Origin: Hymenobacter actinosclerus | GTDB lineage: Bacteria > Bacteroidota > Bacteroidia > Cytophagales > Hymenobacteraceae | NCBI RefSeq assembly: GCF_900111515.1 | Contig: NZ_FOHS01000001.1 | Location: 1,418,618 to 1,482,617 of the forward strand | Direction: 5' to 3' | Length of the DNA stretch: 64,000 nucleotides | Notes under the pieces: generated by a model | Told to the model about the DNA's origin: nothing | Databases searched by the model: none | What the model saw: only the letters and a program-made list of their open reading frames with translations | In this document: positions 17,379 to 25,196 of the stretch, piece after piece | How the letters are laid out: the number at the start of each line of letters is the position of its first letter | Numbering within the stretch: the stretch's first letter is position 1 | Program-made: the position numbers and the translations under genes

Positions 17379-17487
17379 TGAGCTAGTGAAATAGTGAGTT
17401 GATGTTCGCTGGACCTGACTGCGCGACTTGTGCCGCCAGGCCCCTGAAACATCAACTCACCATTTCACTAGCTCACCAGCTCACCTA
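17376..17487. repeat. TAGTGAGC/TAGTGAAA octad inverted repeat joining two stop codons
   Basis: The left arm begins with the phhA stop codon as octads TAGTGAGC, TAGTGAAA, TAGTGAG. The right arm on the minus strand begins with the stop of the convergent gene as TAGGTGAGC, TGGTGAGC, TAGTGAAA. The complementary core is at 17379-17406 and 17448-17475. Both convergent genes therefore end inside the same element. Confidence 0.88.
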
Positions 17488-17967
17488 ATACCGCCAGCCC
17501 AGGCGCCGGTACACGAAGTGCAGCAGCCAGAGCGGGCCGATAAGTAGAAATTGCAGGTCCTTGAGGAACGACGGCTTCTTGCCCTCCACCTTGTGGCCCC
17601 AGAACTGCCCGATCCAGGCCAGCACGAACACAATGAGGCACACGGCCCACAGCGGCAGCGCGGCCTGGGCCTGCACCAGCCGCAAGCCCAGCGCCATCAC
17701 CAGCCACACCAGCACCATGCCCGCCGCCAGCCGCCCCGACAGCCGCACGTAATACCCCACCGCCAGCACCATCGCCAGCGTGGCCCAGTTCAGCCACGGA
17801 CTGATAGCCCGCACCCCCGCCGGCACCGGCACCGCCCACAGCAGCCCCAGAATAGCGAACATAATCAACGGCACGCACACCCAATGCACGAGCTTGTTGG
17901 TCGGGTTCTGGTGGCTCTCGGCATACTCATCGAGCAGCCGCTGCACGGGCGAAACAGTGGTATCCAT
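17485..17967 (-). CDS. DUF962/Mpo1-like membrane protein
   Basis: About 160 residues from ATG 17967 (MDTTVSPVQRLLDEYAESHQ). It has the family start pattern of a short cytosolic segment with HQNPTNKLVHWVCVPL, whose His residues are conserved in Mpo1 (yeast 2-hydroxy fatty acid dioxygenase). Four hydrophobic helices follow, then a FWGHKVEGKKPSFLKD segment with another conserved His, and a final helix ending in RRLGWRY. The enzymatic role in bacteria is not established; the fold assignment is good. Confidence 0.85.
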   Translation of the reverse strand: MDTTVSPVQRLLDEYAESHQNPTNKLVHWVCVPLIMFAILGLLWAVPVPAGVRAISPWLNWATLAMVLAVGYYVRLSGRLAAGMVLVWLVMALGLRLVQAQAALPLWAVCLIVFVLAWIGQFWGHKVEGKKPSFLKDLQFLLIGPLWLLHFVYRRLGWRY

Positions 17968-18076
17968 TGAGGTCGATACAAGTAGAAAGCAAGTGAAAAG
18001 CGAGTGGTGAAAGATAATCATTTGCGCACTCGCACACCAGAATGCGCGCCTGCTCTTTCCGCCGAAACGGAAAAAG

Positions 18077-18103
18077 AAAGGCTGCCTCATTGAGGCAGCC
18101 TTT
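18077..18103. terminator. Bidirectional-looking hairpin terminator
   Basis: AAAGGCTGCCTCA and TGAGGCAGCCTTT form a perfect 13-bp stem with almost no loop. On the minus strand it is followed by CTTTTTCC, so it most likely ends the transcript of the dienelactone hydrolase gene, which stops about 90 bp upstream on that strand. Confidence 0.75.
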
Positions 18104-18166
18104 TGTGGTTAAGACTACGGGTTCTACGGCTACACGCAAAGTAGAGTCCTGTTCGCAGCCGGCTAC

Positions 18167-18205
18167 AAAATCCGTGAAATCCGCTAAAATCCGTGCTAAT
18201 CCGTG
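18167..18205. repeat. AATCCGTG-type direct repeats overlapping the stop of the DLH gene
   Basis: AATCCGTGA, AATCCGCTA, AAATCCGTGC and TAATCCGTGG are spaced 8-10 nt apart. On the minus strand the DLH stop TAG lies inside one unit (GGATTAGCACGG), so the last residue or two of that protein are repeat-encoded. Confidence 0.75.
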
Positions 18206-19065
18206 GTCAGTTGAAGGTGCTTTTTCAGGTAGGCTACCGAGGCGGCGTGGGCGTCTTCGGCCATATCTTTCTTGTATTTGGGGTTGGAGGGGTTGGCGAA
18301 GGCGTGGTCGGCGTCGTAGGCTTTCACGGTGAGGCCCTTGTTGGCCGCTTTCATGTTCTTCTCGAATTCGGTTACTACCTCCTGATTAATCCACTTATCC
18401 TGCTTGGGAAATATCATCAGCACGTCGGTGTTCAGGGTTTTGAGCTTAGCCACGTCCTTTTCGGGCATGCCATAGTAAACGATGCAGCCCACCGCCTGCT
18501 TGCCGGCCAGCAGGGCCGTTTGCAAACTCCAGCCGCCGCCGAAGCACCAGCCGATGCTGGCCACCCGGGACCGGGGGCCGGCGTGCAGCAGCGCACCCTT
18601 GATGATGGCCTCGGCCCGGGCGGTTTTCACGGCCTGCATGAGCTTGCCGGCCTCGTCGGCCGAGGTGGCTACCTGGCCGTCGTAGAGGTCGAGGGCAATG
18701 ACGTTGGTGCCGGGCAGCTCCCGGGCAAAGCGGGCGGCTTCCTGCTTGATGTAATCGTTGAGGCCCCACCACTCATGGATGACGAACAGGTACTTGTCGG
18801 AGCGAGTGTTGCTTTTGATTTCGAAGGCCTTGCTCGTGCCGCCGTCGGGGGTCCTGAACTCTACCATCTCGCCGCCGCCGGCGTAGCGGAAAGGCAGGGG
18901 CGCATCGTGGCTGCCCGAGAAATCCTCGTTGGAAGCCAGCATGGCGAAGGTTTCGGTGGCGTTGGGGCCGGCGGCCGGTTTGGCGCAGCAGCTCATGGTG
19001 GTTTGGGCCGAGGCCACGGAAACTACGCTCAGCAGCGCGGCGCAGAGGGTCCAGAACTTTTTCAT
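18196..19065 (-). CDS. Secreted dienelactone hydrolase family protein
   Basis: A 289-residue protein with signal peptide MKKFWTLCAALLSVVSVASA and a Cys-Cys pair soon after (TTMSCCAKPAAG). The alpha/beta hydrolase core shows FVIHEWWGLNDYIK, the nucleophile elbow IGWCFGGGWS with Cys as in dienelactone hydrolase, FPKQDKWI for the Asp and DADHAFANPSNPKY for the His. Many such secreted family members are annotated only as DLH-family, so the substrate is unknown. A GC hairpin lies just before its start. Confidence 0.9.
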   Translation of the reverse strand: MKKFWTLCAALLSVVSVASAQTTMSCCAKPAAGPNATETFAMLASNEDFSGSHDAPLPFRYAGGGEMVEFRTPDGGTSKAFEIKSNTRSDKYLFVIHEWWGLNDYIKQEAARFARELPGTNVIALDLYDGQVATSADEAGKLMQAVKTARAEAIIKGALLHAGPRSRVASIGWCFGGGWSLQTALLAGKQAVGCIVYYGMPEKDVAKLKTLNTDVLMIFPKQDKWINQEVVTEFEKNMKAANKGLTVKAYDADHAFANPSNPKYKKDMAEDAHAASVAYLKKHLQLTTD

Positions 19066-19092
19066 GGATAGAGAAATGGTGGGGCAAGAGGA

Positions 19093-19136
19093 CAGCCCCG
19101 GCCTATCCGTGTAACTACACAGGTAAGCCGGGGCTG
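19093..19136. terminator. CAGCCCCGGC hairpin between ABC1 kinase and DLH genes
   Basis: CAGCCCCGGC (19093-19102) and GCCGGGGCTG (19127-19136) form a perfect 10-bp stem with a 24-nt loop. It lies after the ABC1 kinase stop and about 28 bp before the DLH start (minus strand). No T-run follows on either strand, so terminator activity is unsure; a structured 5' UTR is the alternative. Confidence 0.5.
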
Positions 19137-19175
19137 CATTAACTCAAAGTCGGAAAATTAGTTTCGGCGCCGTTG

Positions 19176-20492
19176 TTATTCGGGCTGGGTACGGATGCTG
19201 GCCTTGAGTTCGGTAAGCAAGGCGTACAGGCCTACGTAGGTGCGGTTGAGGTAGATAAAATGCTCGGAACCGCGGGGCTCCCGCTGCTGGCGCAACTCGG
19301 GCTCCTGCAGCAGGCCGTCGCCGAGGGCGTAGAGGGCCTGCATGTAGCTGGGGTCGCCGAAGTCGAAGGTAGGTTCCCGGAACGGGCGACCCACCAGCTC
19401 CAGCGAGGCCTGCATGGTTTGCACGTAGAAGTCGCGGCGGCTGGCCGGGTCGTCGGCGTGCAGCACGCCGCCTTCGGTGAGCAAAGCGGCCAGCCGGGCC
19501 GGGTCGGAGAGGGTTGCGGGGGCCAGCAGATCGTTGAAGAGGCGGTGTACGTCTTCGGGAATTTCCTTCACGCAGCCGAAATCGAGCACGCCCACGGTGC
19601 CGCCGTCGTCGGGGCGGAGCAGGAAGTTGCCGGGGTGCGGGTCGGCGTGTACCCGGCGCAGCTCGTTGAGCTGGAACATGTAGAAGTCCCAGAGCGCCTG
19701 GCCCAGCTGGTTGCGCACTTGCTGGCTGGGCTCGGTCAGCAGGAACTCGCGCAGGTGCTGGCCGGGCAGCCAGTCCATGGTTAGGATGCGGGCCGACGAC
19801 AGCTCGGGGTAGTAGCGCGGGAACTGTAAATGGGCCAGGCTGGCGCAGGCGGCGGCAATTTCCTGGCCCCGGCGCAGCTCCAGCGCGTAGTCGGTTTCCT
19901 CGATGAGCCGGGTTTCCACCTCCTGCATGTAGGGCCGCACGGTGGCCTCATCGAGCCCCAGCACGCGCAGGGCAATAGGTTTCACGAGCCGGATGTCGGA
20001 GCGGATGCTGTCGGCCACGCCGGGGTACTGCACCTTCACGGCCAGCTCCAGCCCATCCTTGCGGGCCAGATGAACCTGCCCGATGCTGGCGGCCTGCCGG
20101 GCCTGCCGGTCAAACTCATCAAACACCTCAAACGGCGACTTGCCAAACGCATCCCGAAAGACCTTGACCACCAGCGGGCCCGACAGGGGCGGGGTCTGGT
20201 ACTGGGCCTGGGCAAACTGGTCGGCGTAGGCGGTGGGCAGCAGGTTTTTCTCCATCGCCAGCATCTGGGCTACCTTCAGCACCGAGCCCTTCATCTCGCT
20301 GAGCGTACCGTACAGCTCGGCCGCGTTGGCCGCGTGCAAATCGGCCATCGGGCTGTCGGCGCCCACGGCCCGCCTGGCGTAGTGCTTCACATAGTTGGCC
20401 CCCACGTTGAGGCCGGTTTTGGCGAACCGCGCCGCCCGCGCCACTTTGGTGGTGGGCAGCGAGGTGAGGGATTTGGCAGGAGTATCGGACAT
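19176..20492 (-). CDS. ABC1/UbiB/AarF-family atypical kinase
   Basis: About 438 residues from ATG 20492 (MSDTPAKSLTSLPTTKVAR); an upstream ATG adds 15 residues that do not fit. Motifs: a KxGQ-like region as KGSVLKVAQMLAMEKN, AASIGQVHLARKDGLELAVKVQYPG with the catalytic Lys, RVHADPHPGNFLL and VLDFGCVKEIPED (DFG). The family supports ubiquinone or other isoprenoid lipid metabolism through ATPase activity. It lies downstream of a TetR-like gene on the same strand, a pairing that suggests joint function, though the two are separated by a long inverted repeat. Confidence 0.93.
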   Translation of the reverse strand: MSDTPAKSLTSLPTTKVARAARFAKTGLNVGANYVKHYARRAVGADSPMADLHAANAAELYGTLSEMKGSVLKVAQMLAMEKNLLPTAYADQFAQAQYQTPPLSGPLVVKVFRDAFGKSPFEVFDEFDRQARQAASIGQVHLARKDGLELAVKVQYPGVADSIRSDIRLVKPIALRVLGLDEATVRPYMQEVETRLIEETDYALELRRGQEIAAACASLAHLQFPRYYPELSSARILTMDWLPGQHLREFLLTEPSQQVRNQLGQALWDFYMFQLNELRRVHADPHPGNFLLRPDDGGTVGVLDFGCVKEIPEDVHRLFNDLLAPATLSDPARLAALLTEGGVLHADDPASRRDFYVQTMQASLELVGRPFREPTFDFGDPSYMQALYALGDGLLQEPELRQQREPRGSEHFIYLNRTYVGLYALLTELKASIRTQPE

Positions 20493-20528
20493 CCGGGAAG
20501 GGTATATGAGGATGGTACTAACGAAACA

Positions 20529-20656
20529 GAACGTCATTCAGAGCGAAGCGAAGAATCTCGCGTGCGATGGTAATTCCTTACGTCAGGATTACTTTGGCAC
20601 GCGAGATTCTTCGCTCCGCTCTGAATGACGTTCTATCAACTGACAACTGACAACTA
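20529..20656. repeat. Long inverted repeat (AACGTCATTC family) plus TTGTCAG heptads
   Basis: The left arm 20529-20565 and right arm 20597-20634 are near-perfect complements (core AGAACGTCATTCAGAGCGAA then GAATCTCGCGTGC). The right arm is followed by AACTGACAACTGACAACTA (20638-20656). On the minus strand these heptads begin with the TAG stop of the TetR-like gene. Confidence 0.9.
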
Positions 20657-21340
20657 CCGCCGGTGCCGGCGGCCATGCAGCAGGAAGCGCACGAAATCCA
20701 CGGCCGAGTCGAGGGTGTTGCGGCCCACAAGGTCGAAGCTGAGCGTGACGGCTTTTTCGATGGCGGCGTCGGTGCGCTCGAAATCCACGGTGTCGTCTTT
20801 GGCGAAGAAGCCGAGCACGAACAGCACCTGCTGCCAGAAGAAGCGAGGGTAGCCATCCTGCACCAGCTTGCGGCTGGCTACTTCGTCGGTGCGGCGGCCT
20901 TCGCGCAGGATTTCTTCCACGAACTCCTCGAAATCCTGGCGGAAATCGTCGAGTACACGCGGCGTGAAGCCGGGCATGGGGCGGCGCTCGAAGGAGCGGC
21001 GGACGCTTTGCAGGGCGTAGCTGCGGTTGCGCTTGAGAATCTCAATCAGGGTGTAGTAGAAGCCCAGCAGCTTTTCGCGGGCCCCGTACTGCTCCCAAAC
21101 CGGCTCGCGGGCGGCCGTTTCGCGGGCCTCGCGGCCGAAGTCGGCCCAGATTTCGCGGTCGATGGCGTCGAAGTTGGCGTACACCCGGTAGAACTCCTGC
21201 TCGGGCAGGCCCAGCTTCTGGGTGAGTTTGTACACCGACTGAGGCGGCTGGCCCTTCTTCAGCACGTAATCGAGGTAGGCCTGCTTGATGCGGATTTTAG
21301 GCGTGGCCGCATCGGGTGCGGCGGTAGTAGGCTGTTTCAT
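20654..21340 (-). CDS. TetR-like transcriptional regulator (C-terminal effector domain conserved)
   Basis: A 228-residue protein. A short N-terminal helical region (IRIKQAYLDYVLKKGQPPQS then VYKLTQKLGLPEQEFYRVYANFDAI) resembles a TetR helix-turn-helix, but it is shorter and more diverged than usual. The rest is all-helical with DGYPRFFWQQVLFVLGFFAKD, like the TetR C-terminal domain often annotated beside ABC1 kinases in Bacteroidota. DNA binding is inferred; it could have lost it. It ends in repeat-encoded sequence at its stop codon. Confidence 0.75.
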   Translation of the reverse strand: MKQPTTAAPDAATPKIRIKQAYLDYVLKKGQPPQSVYKLTQKLGLPEQEFYRVYANFDAIDREIWADFGREARETAAREPVWEQYGAREKLLGFYYTLIEILKRNRSYALQSVRRSFERRPMPGFTPRVLDDFRQDFEEFVEEILREGRRTDEVASRKLVQDGYPRFFWQQVLFVLGFFAKDDTVDFERTDAAIEKAVTLSFDLVGRNTLDSAVDFVRFLLHGRRHRR

Positions 21341-21397
21341 ATCGGGGTTATAACAAGGAGCCTTACAGTAGGGTTTCGCCAGGAAAATAATGGGTGA

Positions 21398-21496
21398 GAT
21401 GGGAAGAATGTGAAAATGTGGCTGTTCGGGATTTTGGTCTTACAGCTTCCCGAACAGCCACATTTTCACATTCTCCACATTTCTCACATTCATCTA
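21398..21496. repeat. 26-bp perfect inverted repeat with GAATGTG units
   Basis: The arms 21406-21431 and 21448-21473 match perfectly. The right side continues as CTCCACATTTCTCACATTCAT up to the photolyase stop codon. On the minus strand it reads TAG then ATGAATGTGAGAAATGTGGA, so the array starts at that stop. Confidence 0.88.
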
Positions 21497-22813
21497 ACCC
21501 GCCGCCCGGTACGCGGCCCGCAGGGTGTCAATGGCCCGCTGCCGGGCAAACTTGTGGTCGACGATGGGGGCGGGGTAGGCGGCAGTGCCGTATTCGGGCA
21601 CCCACTGCTTCACGTAGGCCAGGTCGGGGTCGTAAGTTTCGAGCTGGCTTTGCGGACTGTACACCCGGAACCAGGGCGCGGCCACTACGCCGGTGCCGGC
21701 CATCCATTGCCAGTTGCCCACGTTCTGGCTCATGTCGTAGTCGAGCAGGTGGTCGGCAAAGTACCGGTCGCCCCAGCGCCAGTCGATGAGCAGGTGCTTG
21801 ACCAGGAAGCCGGCCGTGGCAATGCGGGCCCGGTTGGGCAGGTAGCCGGTGGCGTTCAGCTCGCGCATGCCGGCATCGACGAGCGGATAGCCCGTCTGGC
21901 CCGCGCACCAGGCCGCGAATTCATCCTCGTTGTTGCGGTAGGGCACCTGGCGCAGGCGCACATCGAAACTCTCGGTGGCCGTGCCGGGGTAGTGCCAGAG
22001 CAACATCATGAAGTAGTCGCGCCACACCAGTTCGGCCAGCAGCTTGGGGTTAAGCTCCCGGGCCTGGCGCATCAGCTCGCGCACGCTCAGCGTACCGAAG
22101 CGCAGGTGTACCGAGCGGCGGGTGCTGCTGTTGACGAGGCCGGGCCGGTTGCGGGTTTCGTGGTAGTTGCGCACGAGGTCTTCGGCCGGCAGCTCGGCGG
22201 CGGGTACAAACTGCTCGTAGCGCGCAAAGCCCATGTCGGCCAGCGAGGGGCGGGCGGGCGCGTTGGGCAGGGCCTGCAGGTGCCCGGCCGTGAGCAGGTC
22301 GGCGGACGGGTACGGCTGGAAATGCTCGTCCTGCGCCTTTTCCAGCCAGGCTTTGCGGTAGGAGCCGAAGGTGCGGGCCGGTTTGCCCGACTTGCCCAGC
22401 AGCTCATTTTTGGCAAATATCACCTGGTCCTTGAATGCCTTGAATTCGGCCCCACGCTCGTGAGCCAGGACGGCCACGGCCCCGTCGCGCTCGGCGGCGT
22501 AGGGCTCGTAGTCCTCGTTGGTGTAAATGGCAGCCACTTCATGCTGACTCAGTAGCTGCCCGAAAACCTCCAGCGGCCGGCCGTAGAATGCCAGAAACGT
22601 ACCCCCGGCAGCCGCCGTTTCGCGGCCCAGGCGTTCTACCTGGTCATAGATGAACGTGACGCGGGCATCCTGGCGGGAGGGCAGCAAATCCAGGATTTCG
22701 CGGTCGTAGATGAACAGCGTCAGCACCGGGTAGCCGCTTTGCAGGGCCGCCGCCAGGCCGGCATTGTCGTGGGTGCGCAGGTCGCGGCGGTGCCAGAAAA
22801 GAACGATTTTCAT
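21494..22813 (-). CDS. phr: Deoxyribodipyrimidine photolyase / cryptochrome family protein
   Basis: About 439 residues from ATG 22813 (MKIVLFWHRRDLRTHDNAGL), the classic photolyase N-terminal start. The N-terminal Rossmann antenna domain is followed by the FAD domain: STRRSVHLRFGTLS, LAELVWRDYFMMLLWHYPG, GQTGYPLVDAGMRELNATGY, and WRWGDRYFADHLLDYDMSQN with NVGNWQWMAGTG. Light-driven repair of cyclobutane dimers is the likely job. The usual MHNR at the active site is replaced by LPNR, so a cryptochrome-like or other subclass is possible. Confidence 0.93.
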   Translation of the reverse strand: MKIVLFWHRRDLRTHDNAGLAAALQSGYPVLTLFIYDREILDLLPSRQDARVTFIYDQVERLGRETAAAGGTFLAFYGRPLEVFGQLLSQHEVAAIYTNEDYEPYAAERDGAVAVLAHERGAEFKAFKDQVIFAKNELLGKSGKPARTFGSYRKAWLEKAQDEHFQPYPSADLLTAGHLQALPNAPARPSLADMGFARYEQFVPAAELPAEDLVRNYHETRNRPGLVNSSTRRSVHLRFGTLSVRELMRQARELNPKLLAELVWRDYFMMLLWHYPGTATESFDVRLRQVPYRNNEDEFAAWCAGQTGYPLVDAGMRELNATGYLPNRARIATAGFLVKHLLIDWRWGDRYFADHLLDYDMSQNVGNWQWMAGTGVVAAPWFRVYSPQSQLETYDPDLAYVKQWVPEYGTAAYPAPIVDHKFARQRAIDTLRAAYRAAG

Positions 22814-22821
22814 GCGGGAGA

Positions 22822-22915
22822 GGTGAGACAGTGAGACAGGAGACAGAAGACAGTTGGGGTTGAATGGCCCTCCATACGTAGTCTCCCTTCTCATGTCTCA
22901 CTGTCTCATGTCTAA
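22822..22915. repeat. GTGAGACA/GAGACAG inverted repeat between SDR and photolyase genes
   Basis: The left side reads AGGTGAGACAGTGAGACAGG then AGACAGAAGACAG; the right side carries the imperfect complement TCTCATGTCTCACTGTCTCA. Units are about 7-9 nt long. The array on the minus strand begins 4 nt after the SDR stop and ends about 9 nt before the photolyase ATG. Confidence 0.8.
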
Positions 22916-22918
22916 AGC

Positions 22919-23632
22919 TTACTTCAGTCGGCCCATGCCGCCATCAACGGGCAGCACCTGGCCGGTGATGAAGGAGCCGTGGTCGGAGAGCAAAAAGGAA
23001 GTCATGTAGGCTAAATCCTGGGGCTGGCCGATGCGTTGCAGGGGGTGGCGCTTGGCGCTGGCCTCCTGCTTTTCGGGCGTGTTGAGCAGGGCGGCAGCCA
23101 GGGGCGTATCGGTGAGCGAAGGTGCCACGCAATTCACGCGGATGTTACTGGCGGCGTACTCGGCGGCCAGCGCGCGGGTCAGGCCCTCCACGGCGGCCTT
23201 GGCCGTGGCAATGCTGGCATGGAACGACATGCCCGTATCGGCCGCCACGGTGCTGAACAGCACCACCGAGGCGCCATCGGCCTTCTTCAGCCGCTTCATG
23301 CAGGCTTGCAATATCTGCACCGCCCCCAACACGTTCAGCTGAAAATCGGCCTGGAAATCAGCTACCGGAATCCGCTCGAAGGGCCGCAGCTTGATGGAGC
23401 CGGGGCAGTACACTACGCCGTGCAGCACCTCGGGCAGAGCGTCGAGGGCGGTGCCCAGCGGCTGCGTTACGTCGAGTTCTATGAACGTGGTATTCAACTC
23501 GGCCAGCTCGGGTGAGTGGGTGCGCGAGGCGGTGTAGAGGTGGGCGTTGAGCTTGCTCAGCAGTTGGGCCGTGGCTAGGCCAATCCCCGAGGAGGCGCCA
23601 ATGATGAGAATGTTCTTGTCCGCGAATTCCAT
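22919..23632 (-). CDS. SDR-family oxidoreductase lacking the usual catalytic Tyr
   Basis: A 237-residue Rossmann protein. The cofactor motif is GASSGIG near the N-terminus, and the C-terminus ends FITGQVLPVDGGMGRLK. The catalytic Ser is in VLFSTVAADTG. The place of the Tyr, 13 residues on and 4 before Lys, is filled by Ile (HASIATAKAAVEG). Family knowledge: Tyr is the general acid/base of SDRs, so activity may be altered; SDRs with this change do occur. It shares the photolyase strand and is probably co-transcribed. Confidence 0.9.
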   Translation of the reverse strand: MEFADKNILIIGASSGIGLATAQLLSKLNAHLYTASRTHSPELAELNTTFIELDVTQPLGTALDALPEVLHGVVYCPGSIKLRPFERIPVADFQADFQLNVLGAVQILQACMKRLKKADGASVVLFSTVAADTGMSFHASIATAKAAVEGLTRALAAEYAASNIRVNCVAPSLTDTPLAAALLNTPEKQEASAKRHPLQRIGQPQDLAYMTSFLLSDHGSFITGQVLPVDGGMGRLK

Positions 23633-23759
23633 GCGTGGGAAGTTAGGTGAGAGGTACGGCCAGAAAACTAGCCTGCCCAGGGAAGGTTTCCTGCCACTGC
23701 CGGCAGGTTGGCTTCCGCTGGATTACATGGCTGATTTTATATATAACTAAAGAGAGAAA

Positions 23760-23767
23760 TAATTTTG
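23760..23767 (+). promoter_or_regulatory. -7 promoter element TAATTTTG
   Basis: A full TAnnTTTG match about 80 bp before the OmpA-family start, in an AT-rich stretch. No clear TTG at the -33 distance. Confidence 0.45.
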
Positions 23768-23847
23768 TATTTTGATGTCGATGCTCCAATGTAGTGCCTA
23801 AATTGGAGCATGACTTGGCTTATCTCCGACTTTAACTCCTCTTTGTT

Positions 23848-25023
23848 ATGAAACGCTTTTCCGCTTTTCTGCTGCTGTTACTGGTGGTTTTGCTCAGCCC
23901 AGTGGTACCCGGCGTTGCCCAGGAACTGGTAGGTATTGTGGGCAACGTGATGGCGCCCAACAACCAGGCCCTCGAAAAGGCGGCCGTGCTGGTGGTATAC
24001 GGGCCCACCCAAACCCGCACGACGACCACCACCGATGAGGCCGGCAACTTCGCGTTCAAAGGGCTGGTAGTGGGCGGCCCCTATTCGCTGCAGGTCAGCC
24101 AGACCGGTTTTCAGCCCCAGAAAATCGAAAACATCTTCCTGCTGGCCGGCAAAACGGCCAACGGTACGTTCGTGCTCTTTCCCGAGGAAAAAGGCCCCAA
24201 CCAAACCCCCAACCGCGACTACCTGACCTATATTCAGCAGTGCCGCATCATCCCGCCGGGCGAAGCCGCCACTGCGGCCCTACCGCCAAGCGCCCCGGCC
24301 GTACCACCCACCCGTGCAGCAGCCAGCCGGCCCCGGCCAGCAGCAGTTCCGGCGGCGGCTACCACCGCGCCGCAGCCGGTTGCGGCGCTACCAGCAGTTG
24401 CCCCACCGGCCGGGGCGGGCCGGGCAGGTGGAGCGGCCGCCAGGGGCCGGACGGCCTATCAGCCGGGTAGTCGGCGGGCGGGCAGCATTGCGCCACCTGC
24501 CGTCGAGGGCCACTACGACGTAAAATCGAGCTACTACATTTACCATACCGGCCCGCCCATTACGCTACAGTTGCCCAAGGGCCAGCAGGTGCGCAACGTG
24601 GGCCGCCAGTCGACTGAAAGCCAGCTCTACCAGTTCCTGAGCAGCCCCCGCCAGCAGGTAGACACCGTGGACCGCACCCGGGGCTGGATCAGCTTCGACC
24701 GGGTGTTTTTTATGACCGGCCAGGCCACGCTCACGCCCGAATCGAGGAATCAGCTGAAAAACATTGCCCTGATGATGCAGAGCTACCCCCAGGCCCGCCT
24801 CAAAATAGGCGGCTACACCGATAGCGTGGGCACTTACCAGATGAACCGCCAGCTAAGCGAAGCCCGCGCCCGCACCGCCTGGACCGCGCTGGTAGAAATG
24901 GGCGTGAGCCCGAGTCGGCTCGAAGCCCGCGGCTATGGCCCCAACTACCCGCTGGCCTCCAACGAAACCGCCGCCGGCCGCGCCATGAACCGCCGGCTGA
25001 GTTTGCGGGTGTTGATGAAGTAG
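23848..25023 (+). CDS. OmpA-family outer membrane protein with N-terminal carboxypeptidase-regulatory-like domain
   Basis: A 391-residue protein. Order: signal peptide (MKRFSAFLLLLLVVLLSPVV, cut near GVAQ); a carboxypeptidase-like beta domain (VGIVGNVMAPNNQALEKAAV) of about 90 residues; a low-complexity Ala/Pro/Arg-rich linker (about residues 145-215); and a C-terminal OmpA domain with FFMTGQATLTPESRNQL, LKIGGYTDSVGTYQMNRQLS and RGYGPNYPLASN. The OmpA domain should anchor the protein to peptidoglycan. It is monocistronic or at most loosely linked to pyc. Confidence 0.92.
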   Translation: MKRFSAFLLLLLVVLLSPVVPGVAQELVGIVGNVMAPNNQALEKAAVLVVYGPTQTRTTTTTDEAGNFAFKGLVVGGPYSLQVSQTGFQPQKIENIFLLAGKTANGTFVLFPEEKGPNQTPNRDYLTYIQQCRIIPPGEAATAALPPSAPAVPPTRAAASRPRPAAVPAAATTAPQPVAALPAVAPPAGAGRAGGAAARGRTAYQPGSRRAGSIAPPAVEGHYDVKSSYYIYHTGPPITLQLPKGQQVRNVGRQSTESQLYQFLSSPRQQVDTVDRTRGWISFDRVFFMTGQATLTPESRNQLKNIALMMQSYPQARLKIGGYTDSVGTYQMNRQLSEARARTAWTALVEMGVSPSRLEARGYGPNYPLASNETAAGRAMNRRLSLRVLMK

Positions 25024-25196
25024 AGCGCTGTTAGATGAAGTAATTGGTAGTCAGTGGTGAAAGCAAGCCTGTTCTGTGGAATGCACTCGTAGGGTGCTAT
25101 CAAAATTTCGCTGTCAGCAAATATTCGCTAACGTTTTTGCGTCGCCTTCCGTAGCTTGCGGCATCTTCCTTCGTGTCTTTCACTCCTTCCTCCCGC

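Noticed and set aside
18042..18332. Possible attenuator before the Mpo1-like gene using the hairpin at 18077
   Set aside because: The upstream stretch has no ATG-led leader ORF, and the hairpin is well explained as the terminator of the preceding DLH gene.
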